Below, piece after piece: positions 5,590 to 7,217 of a stretch of 7,217 nt of DNA. Location of the stretch: contig JAHEZR010000048.1 in assembly GCA_023251005.1 (NCBI GenBank), positions 1 to 7,217 of the forward strand, read 5' to 3'. The notes beneath the pieces were generated by a model. That model had not been told where the DNA came from. It ran no database searches and saw nothing but the letters and a program-made list of their open reading frames with translations. Every line of letters starts with the position of its first letter. Within the stretch, counting starts at the first letter, position 1. This DNA is from Ignavibacteriota bacterium. GTDB taxonomy: Bacteria; Bacteroidota; UBA10030; JAHEZR01. The position numbers and the translations under genes are program-made.

Positions 5590-7217
5590 GTGAGAAAAGA
5601 GATTGTGATGAACGCAACTGCCAACCAAAACCGCATTGCCATCACTGAAGATGGCAAACTTGCGGAACTCTTCGTCGAAGCCCCTGAAAAGGAGAGGATG
5701 GTGGGCGATATTTATGTGGGCAAGATCGCTCGCGTGATGCCGGGCATCAGAGCAGCTTTCATCGACATCGGACTGAAGCAAGATGCATTCCTCCATTTTT
5801 CCGATATTGGAAGCTCTCTCGACGAATACTCCGACCTCATCGGTGACGAGCCGGAGATTGAATCACAGGAGGAAGCCGAAGAGGAGCTTGTTCCAGTTGA
5901 AGCAGCGGCTGGAGGTGGGTCACCGCTCGTGCCCGCCCCGACGATTGCAGAAGTAGCTCATCAACGACCAACTCGGGGACATCGAGGTCGCGGGCGTGAC
6001 AGGCTTGAACATCCCGAAAGACATCTCGAAAAGGGTCAGGATATCATCGTTCAAGTCACAAAGGAACCGCTTGGGAAGAAAGGCGTCCGGGTTACGTCAG
6101 AGATTTCTCTTCCCGGGAGGTTTCTCGTTCTCCTGCCTTTCGATGGAAAGGTCGGTGTCTCGAAACGGATAATGAACTTCAAGGAGAAGCGTCGTCTCCG
6201 GCAGCTCGTTCGAGGGATTCTCCCTACTGGATTCGGCGCTATCATTCGAACGGTTGCAGACGGGAAGGATGAGCAAACACTGAAAAACGATCTCGAGCAG
6301 CTTATTAATACATGGAGGGAAATTGAGAAGACGGTAAAAACAGAAAAAGCTCCCGCGCTACTCTACAAAGACATGAGGACGACCTCGAGTGTGATTCGCG
6401 ATCTCTTCTCGAACGATGTCGATCGTGTCGTTGTGGACTCGAAGAAGCTCTATCGGGAGATTCGAGCGTACGTCAAATGGACTTCCCCGACAATTCTCGA
6501 TAAGATCGAATATTATCATGGTAAGGAACCGATTTTCGACGCCTCTGGAATTGAAAAAGAAATCGCCACCGCGATTAGCAGAAAAGTGTGGCTTAAGAGC
6601 GGTGGTTACATCATCATTGAGCAAACAGAAGCGATGGTCGTCATTGATGTTAACAGCGGACGCTATGCGGCGAAGAAGGAACAGGAGTTAAATTCGCTCC
6701 GGACAAACCTTGAGGCGGCGCGGGAAATCGTTCGCCAGATTCGTCTCCGGGACATCGGCGGTATTATTGTAGTAGACTTCATCGATCTCGACGATGAGAG
6801 GAATAAAAAGAAGGTGTATGACGAGCTTCGTCGTGAATTCCGGAAAGACCGCGCGAAAGTCACCGTCCTCCCAATGACAGAGTTCGGCCTCGTTCAACTC
6901 ACGCGCCAACGAATCCGCCAAAGCGTTTTGCACAGCTTTACAGAGCCATGCCCTACATGTGCCGGTACAGGATTAGTCCAGTCTAAATCAACGATTATCA
7001 GTCACATCGAACGGTGGATAAGGCGCTTCAAGTCTGAGTCGAAAGAGTTCAGGCTCATCCTCAAGGTCCATCCAACGATCGGTGAGCATCTTTCAGACGG
7101 TAAACTCAGTCGGCTGCGCAGGATGATGCTAAAATTCTTTGTTCTCATTAAGCTCGAGGCTGATCCATCCCTTGCTGTTGAGGAATTCAAGTTCATCTCG
7201 AGAAAGCAAAAGAAAGA
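5590..7217 (+). CDS. rng: Ribonuclease E/G family endoribonuclease (RNase G type), 3' end missing
   Basis: The frame is open from GTG at 5590 to the window edge: 542 codons. The N-terminus reads (M)RKEIVMNATANQNRIAITEDG. The S1 RNA-binding domain starts at about residue 38 (VGDIYVGKIARVMPGIRAAFIDIG) and resumes near 146 (LEKGQDIIVQVTKEPLGKKG). Between them is an acidic, then Arg/Gly-rich insertion (about 85-145). The DNase I-like catalytic part has VIDVNSG with Asp353 and VVDFIDL with Asp396, matching the metal-binding pair D303/D346 of E. coli RNase E with the same 43-residue spacing. CPTC (Cys454, Cys457) is the zinc link that holds the dimer. The family makes 5'-end-sensed cuts in AU-rich single-stranded RNA during rRNA maturation and mRNA decay. 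There is no long RNase E-style scaffold tail; the last visible residues look like the natural C-terminal region, so little is missing. It follows the SRP RNA on the same strand. Confidence 0.95.
   Translation, partial: MRKEIVMNATANQNRIAITEDGKLAELFVEAPEKERMVGDIYVGKIARVMPGIRAAFIDIGLKQDAFLHFSDIGSSLDEYSDLIGDEPEIESQEEAEEELVPVEAAAGGGSPLVPAPTIAEVAHQRPTRGHRGRGRDRLEHPERHLEKGQDIIVQVTKEPLGKKGVRVTSEISLPGRFLVLLPFDGKVGVSKRIMNFKEKRRLRQLVRGILPTGFGAIIRTVADGKDEQTLKNDLEQLINTWREIEKTVKTEKAPALLYKDMRTTSSVIRDLFSNDVDRVVVDSKKLYREIRAYVKWTSPTILDKIEYYHGKEPIFDASGIEKEIATAISRKVWLKSGGYIIIEQTEAMVVIDVNSGRYAAKKEQELNSLRTNLEAAREIVRQIRLRDIGGIIVVDFIDLDDERNKKKVYDELRREFRKDRAKVTVLPMTEFGLVQLTRQRIRQSVLHSFTEPCPTCAGTGLVQSKSTIISHIERWIRRFKSESKEFRLILKVHPTIGEHLSDGKLSRLRRMMLKFFVLIKLEADPSLAVEEFKFISRKQKK

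Noticed and set aside
5335..5796. Minus-strand frame of 153 codons overlapping SRP RNA and rng
   Set aside because: It covers the SRP RNA and the conserved start and S1 region of rng; the protein resembles nothing known.

Overview
The window looks like chromosomal core DNA from a mid-GC bacterium. I lean towards the FCB group (Bacteroidota, Ignavibacteriota or Chlorobiota relatives). The reasons are the overall style of the HrcA, DnaJ and RNase G proteins, the mostly poor Shine-Dalgarno sites, and the pairing of a heat-shock operon with ComEA. This placement is inference, because no taxonomic marker such as rRNA is present.

Positions 1-4837 are a compact minus-strand operon. Read in the direction of transcription it is hrcA (heat-shock repressor), grpE (nucleotide exchange factor), dnaJ (Hsp40), a ComEA-like membrane-anchored helix-hairpin-helix protein, a PilM-like protein of uncertain function, and rsmD (16S rRNA methyltransferase, cut off by the window edge). 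Gaps are 3-14 bp or 4-bp overlaps, so the six genes probably share a transcript. A good sigma70-type promoter (TTGACA, 17 bp, TATTTT) lies just upstream of hrcA. I find no CIRCE operator.

Positions 4838-5589 are a non-protein-coding region read mainly on the plus strand. A second sigma70-type promoter (TTGACT, 17 bp, TATATT) diverges from the hrcA promoter. It is followed by a tRNA-Ala-like remnant carrying a perfect 11-bp palindrome, an intact tRNA-Ala(CGC), a spacer with three small hairpins, the SRP RNA gene (4.5S type, with an unusual extra hairpin on its 3' strand) and a possible terminator.

Positions 5590-7217 hold a plus-strand RNase E/G family gene (rng), which starts with GTG and runs off the window close to its natural end. 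It keeps the catalytic aspartates and the zinc-link cysteines. An acidic, then Arg/Gly-rich insertion of about 60 residues interrupts its S1 domain.

The genes are mainly about protein folding (HrcA, GrpE, DnaJ), protein targeting (SRP RNA) and RNA maturation (RsmD, RNase G, tRNA), with two DNA-uptake or pilus-like genes embedded in the chaperone operon. I saw no mobile gene cassette, CRISPR array or defence system. The most unusual signal is in the RNA cluster: two hairpins with a similar core, one inside a decayed tRNA-like sequence and one inside the SRP RNA.
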